From assembly GCA_016187365.1 (NCBI GenBank), contig JACPJX010000031.1, positions 1 to 7,645 on the forward strand: a DNA stretch of 7,645 nucleotides, in the 5' to 3' direction. The notes beneath the pieces are model-generated. The model was given only the letters and a program-made list of their open reading frames with translations. It was not told where the DNA came from and searched no databases. This stretch comes from Candidatus Aenigmatarchaeota archaeon. Its GTDB lineage: Archaea; Aenigmatarchaeota; Aenigmatarchaeia; GW2011-AR5. The position numbers and the translations under genes were made by a program. Shown in pieces: positions 5,252 through 7,645 of the stretch (positions within the stretch are counted from its first letter, which is position 1; every line of letters starts with the position of its first letter).

Positions 5252-7645
5252 TTATCCTCTTCCTTCTTGTGCGACAGGCTGCGCAATCTGCTGCTGTTCT
5301 ACAGGCTGGCTATATCGCTGCTGAACGTCACGATACCCGGGCTGCGGCCCGCCTTCATAACCCCCGTAATCCTGCCGGATGAACTCCTGGACAGGCTGGT
5401 TGAATCCGCCGCCCTGGAATTGCTGCTGCCTTCCGCAGTCCTCGTTACATGCTGAGGAGCTTCTTTCAAAATCATCGCATATGCCGTCGCCGCAGTACGC
5501 TTGATTGAATTGTTTCTGGCCTCCAAATTGCTGCCCGGCAGGCTGGTTGAACTGTTGCTGGCTCTGGAACTGCTGCGGACCGCCGTAAGACTGCGCCGGA
5601 GCCTGCCTCTGGTTCTCCCACTTTCTTACCACGAACTTCCTGCACTGCGCTTCTGTAAGGCCCCGGCATTCAGGCGGCTGGCCGAGGTTCTTCAGTATGT
5701 AATCGACACATTCCTCGTCGCTCATATCTGTGAACTCGCACTGCTCGGGTCGTATACTCTGCTGCGGTTTATATGATTGCTGCTCGAAATTCTGGCCGAA
5801 ACTCTGCTGGTTGAATCCCCCCTGCTGTCCGAAGCCGCCTTTTCCCGAAGCAAGCATCTCAAGGCCCTGCTTCGCCTCAGGCGGCAGGTAAGGCCCAAGA
5901 TGCTCAAGGCACTCCTTCGCTTCTGTCGGCCCCTTGCCGCAGTAGTCCTTGCACGAATCGCCGCTGCACTTCCCCGGGACGCCCGGCGCATTCTCGCCAT
6001 TCGGCCCGAACTTCTTCATAAGCTCGACCATTGAGCCCTCGCAGAAAGGCATTATGTCCTCAGGGCCTTTCATTCCGAGCGCATAATTCTTCACCTTGCA
6101 TGTCATCTCATAAGGAGGGTTGACCCCGGGTATTATTCCTGCCGGAGGCCCTTTCCCTTCCTTCATCCTTGCCTTCAGTATGCAGTTGTCGCCATCAAGA
6201 CCGACTATACTGACCGTGACCTCTCTGTCGGGCTCGAACGTTATCGGCTCGCACACCCTGAACGCCTCGTCGAAGCAGCCGCCATCCGAGCCGCAGTCAT
6301 CCCCTGACTCTTCGGAACTGGCTAAGTTTGTGACGTCTTCGCTGCTGCTGAGCATCACGTAAAGTATGTCCTTTATCGTCACGTCATTGAGGTACTTGAT
6401 GTCCCTCTTTATTTCCAGGACATCGTCCTCTGTCATCGAGTCGACCTTGCTTCTTATCTTGCTCTTTATCTCGTCGACCTTTTCCCTGGCGGCGGAAAAC
6501 ATCCCCGAAACCCTCTGGAATCTCCCTTCATCCGCCGAGTTTGTGGACTTATAGTATAAGGCTATGTCGTTCGTCTGCTTTGACAACTTATCAAGCTCAA
6601 CAGCGAGGGACTCGAGTTTGAACGCAAGAGACAACAGCTCGGAAGCTTCCAGTATCCTGGTAGGCCTTTCGACATACGCTGCGGATGCGTCGCCGCGGGC
6701 GATGCATCTTGAGAACTTTATACAGCCGTCCTGGTTCCTCTGGACTACGAGTTCGCCGCCTTTCTCGCTGCACATCTTGTATGCCTCAGGCGGCATGTCC
6801 CTTGGGCATGAATATTGGCCTTGGTCGCTTGAAGCACATTCTATGATTTCCCGGCATCCCTCGAAGCGATTTCTTATTCCCTGGAATCCCTTTGCCAGGC
6901 ATTCGCTATTTATCTTTTCCTTTTCCTGCGATGAAACATGCGGGCACTGCTCCTCTCTCCTTTCCTCGACGCATCTTACGATATTGCAGCCGCCTTCAAA
7001 TACAAACACGCCCCTGAGGCCGAGCGAACTGCACTTGTTCATTTCGTCCTGTCCCTGCTGCTTCGTTTTTATGGGGCATTCCTGATAGCCGCTGAACGGG
7101 TTCGAAGCCTCGCTGCTGAACTGGCACGAGAACTGCTCGCAGCCTGAAGGGTCCTTCTTGAAGATCGGGATGCCCTTCTGCTCGACGCACTTGAGCCTCA
7201 CATCCTGCGGCACCTCTGCACAAACCCTCTTTGACTCGCAAACTACCCTTACAAATCCCCTGTCATCCCTTTCCTGGTGGCATCCTTCAGGAAGGTTCTG
7301 GACAGGGCACTGGTCGCAGAATGTCTGACCGTCAGCGCCCTGCTTGCACTGGATCTGCGAGCCGTCGGGGCATGTCTGGGTCGTCCGCGTCTGCACGCTG
7401 CCGCTGCAGTCCTGCGGGCATGTCTGCGGGTTCTCGCCTATGTCGCATCTGCTGTCGCCGCAGAACGGCGCCTTGAAACTGTCGCATCTGTCGACAGGAT
7501 GCCAGCCGGGAGGAATGCACGAGTTCGAAAATTCTTTGCAGTTGCCGGCATCGTCCTTTGCAGGCGTTACTACGTTGGCGCACTGCTGGTTCACGTTGGT
7601 GGACGTCCTGCATTCATAGCCTACAACGCAGCCATTATTGTCAAA
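5252..7645 (-). CDS. Giant Cys-rich, Gln-rich presumed surface protein (N-terminus outside window)
   Basis: The frame is open from the right edge to TAA at 5252-5254: 797 residues, numbered here from the edge. The GTG at 7592-7594 is not taken as the start, because the upstream codons read NNGCVVGYEC and fit the same repeat pattern. Order of parts: a Cys-rich region (1-314, 32 Cys) with a CGDSRC...CPQDC motif at 62-80 and four tandem four-Cys units at 142-314; a Cys-free helical region (331-435); a mixed part with CEPITF and a beta-like EVTVSIVGL (465-525); a C..YC....EC motif (560-580); Q/G/F-rich low-complexity tracts (603-634, 680-717, 739-797) separated by a small Cys module (635-675) and a second CGDGIC...CNEDC (718-737). 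Cys totals are even (32 and 18), which suits disulfides outside the cell. No membrane helix is visible, so export depends on the unseen N-terminus. It leads the lipoprotein and membrane-protein genes. Function is unknown; adhesion or an envelope structure is a guess. Confidence 0.85.
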   Translation of the reverse strand, partial: FDNNGCVVGYECRTSTNVNQQCANVVTPAKDDAGNCKEFSNSCIPPGWHPVDRCDSFKAPFCGDSRCDIGENPQTCPQDCSGSVQTRTTQTCPDGSQIQCKQGADGQTFCDQCPVQNLPEGCHQERDDRGFVRVVCESKRVCAEVPQDVRLKCVEQKGIPIFKKDPSGCEQFSCQFSSEASNPFSGYQECPIKTKQQGQDEMNKCSSLGLRGVFVFEGGCNIVRCVEERREEQCPHVSSQEKEKINSECLAKGFQGIRNRFEGCREIIECASSDQGQYSCPRDMPPEAYKMCSEKGGELVVQRNQDGCIKFSRCIARGDASAAYVERPTRILEASELLSLAFKLESLAVELDKLSKQTNDIALYYKSTNSADEGRFQRVSGMFSAAREKVDEIKSKIRSKVDSMTEDDVLEIKRDIKYLNDVTIKDILYVMLSSSEDVTNLASSEESGDDCGSDGGCFDEAFRVCEPITFEPDREVTVSIVGLDGDNCILKARMKEGKGPPAGIIPGVNPPYEMTCKVKNYALGMKGPEDIMPFCEGSMVELMKKFGPNGENAPGVPGKCSGDSCKDYCGKGPTEAKECLEHLGPYLPPEAKQGLEMLASGKGGFGQQGGFNQQSFGQNFEQQSYKPQQSIRPEQCEFTDMSDEECVDYILKNLGQPPECRGLTEAQCRKFVVRKWENQRQAPAQSYGGPQQFQSQQQFNQPAGQQFGGQKQFNQAYCGDGICDDFERSSSACNEDCGRQQQFQGGGFNQPVQEFIRQDYGGYEGGPQPGYRDVQQRYSQPVEQQQIAQPVAQEGRG
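5255..5431 (-). repeat. C-terminal Q/G/P-rich low-complexity tract of the surface protein
   Basis: Residues 739-797 of the visible protein carry RQQQFQGGGFNQPVQEF, then GGYEGGPQPGYRDVQQRY, and end with QPVEQQQIAQPVAQEGRG. This part has no Cys and little hydrophobic content apart from aromatics. It is probably disordered and shares the QFxxGGFNQ flavour of the two tracts upstream. Confidence 0.7.
5435..5494 (-). other. second CGDxxC...CxxDC motif in the surface protein
   Basis: Residues 718-737 read CGDGICDDFE followed by CNEDC. The spacing closely follows the copy at residues 62-80 (7406-7462). Such motifs recur in archaeal and bacterial extracellular proteins, where acidic residues among the cysteines suggest a disulfide-held, possibly metal-binding knot. 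This copy is isolated between two Gln-rich tracts. Confidence 0.65.
5495..5608 (-). repeat. Q/F/G-rich low-complexity tract of the surface protein
   Basis: Residues 680-717 contain GGPQQFQSQQQFNQPAGQQ and then FGGQKQFNQAY, a near-repeat of QxQFNQ. Gln makes up close to half of the tract and aromatic residues are spaced regularly. It is probably disordered and prion-like in composition. Confidence 0.7.
5744..5839 (-). repeat. first Q/G/N/F-rich low-complexity tract of the surface protein
   Basis: Residues 603-634 contain GGFGQQGGFNQQSFGQNF followed by EQQSYKPQQS. The repeated core is GF-x-Q-Q/N with aromatic stickers every 4-6 residues. It follows a Gly/Lys stretch and precedes a small module with four Cys (C636, C646, C660, C668). 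Confidence 0.7.
6341..6655 (-). other. Cys-free helical domain within the surface protein
   Basis: Residues 331-435 are free of Cys and Pro. They show helix-type heptads such as LLSLAFKLESLAVELDKL, FSAAREKVDEIKSKIRSKV and VLEIKRDIKYLNDV. Three or four helices, possibly a bundle or coiled-coil stalk, separate the Cys-rich N-terminal part from the C-terminal part. This is read from sequence pattern only. Confidence 0.6.
6704..7222 (-). repeat. four tandem four-cysteine units in the surface protein
   Basis: Units lie at residues 142-174, 190-225, 234-270 and 280-314 (DNA 7124-7222, 6971-7078, 6836-6946, 6704-6808). Each follows C(P)-x(10-14)-C-x(14-15)-C-x(4-5)-C, with a Gly directly before the third Cys. 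The third and fourth Cys appear as GCEQFSC, GCNIVRC, GCREIIEC and GCIKFSRC. The window edge has a further matching end, GCVVGYEC at residues 5-12, so the array probably extends upstream. Outside the cysteines the units are diverged, so they are old duplications. Confidence 0.7.
7406..7462 (-). other. first CGDxxC...CxxDC motif in the surface protein
   Basis: Residues 62-80 read CGDSRCDIGENP then TCPQDC. Four Cys and five acidic residues are packed in 19 positions. This is the better match to the CGDGxCxxxEnCxxDC signature seen widely in secreted archaeal proteins. It sits just before a CPDGSQIQC...CDQCP segment. Confidence 0.65.

Noticed and set aside
7592..7594. GTG as the start of the large surface protein
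   Set aside because: The frame stays open to the window edge and the upstream codons encode GCVVGYEC, which matches the repeat cysteines; there is also no signal peptide after the GTG.

Overview
The window most likely comes from an archaeon, and probably a small-genome DPANN-type lineage. The archaeal call rests on a class-1 aRF1/eRF1-family release factor, on TATA-like boxes about 22-27 bases upstream of several start codons with almost no 5' leader, and on GGTG/GGTGA Shine-Dalgarno sites at other genes. The DPANN suggestion is weaker. It comes from the short genes, the giant cysteine-rich surface protein and a DUF5658-like membrane protein, and no rRNA or marker phylogeny is available here.

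Layout from left to right. The C-terminal 38 codons of an unidentified plus-strand gene (1-117) are followed by the complete aRF1 gene (202-1398, +), the only clear housekeeping translation gene. Everything else is on the minus strand. Read in the direction of transcription (right to left), the first block is an envelope cluster. It holds a very long Cys-rich, Gln-rich presumed surface protein cut by the right edge (5252-7645), a 63-residue lipoprotein (5050-5241) and a four-helix membrane protein (4616-5047). These three genes are 2-10 bases apart and look like one operon. Then come L-isoaspartate O-methyltransferase (pcm, 3915-4565), which seems to have its own promoter, and a TatD-family metal-dependent nuclease (3072-3821) followed 2 bases later by an orphan gene (2563-3069). 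Last are a stand-alone C39-like cysteine peptidase (2052-2513) and another orphan (1403-2038), which converges on aRF1 with a 4-base gap.

The segment 1403-3069 is visibly poorer in G+C than aRF1 or the surface-protein gene: about 42-48% on hand-counted sample lines against about 60-70%. It holds three genes without obvious housekeeping roles, so it looks like an accessory patch. The most interesting material is the envelope cluster. Its big protein has at least four tandem four-cysteine units, two distant copies of a CGDxxC...CxxDC motif, a Cys-free helical domain and a Q/G/F/N-rich, prion-like C-terminal region. I saw no tRNA, rRNA, CRISPR array or insertion sequence.
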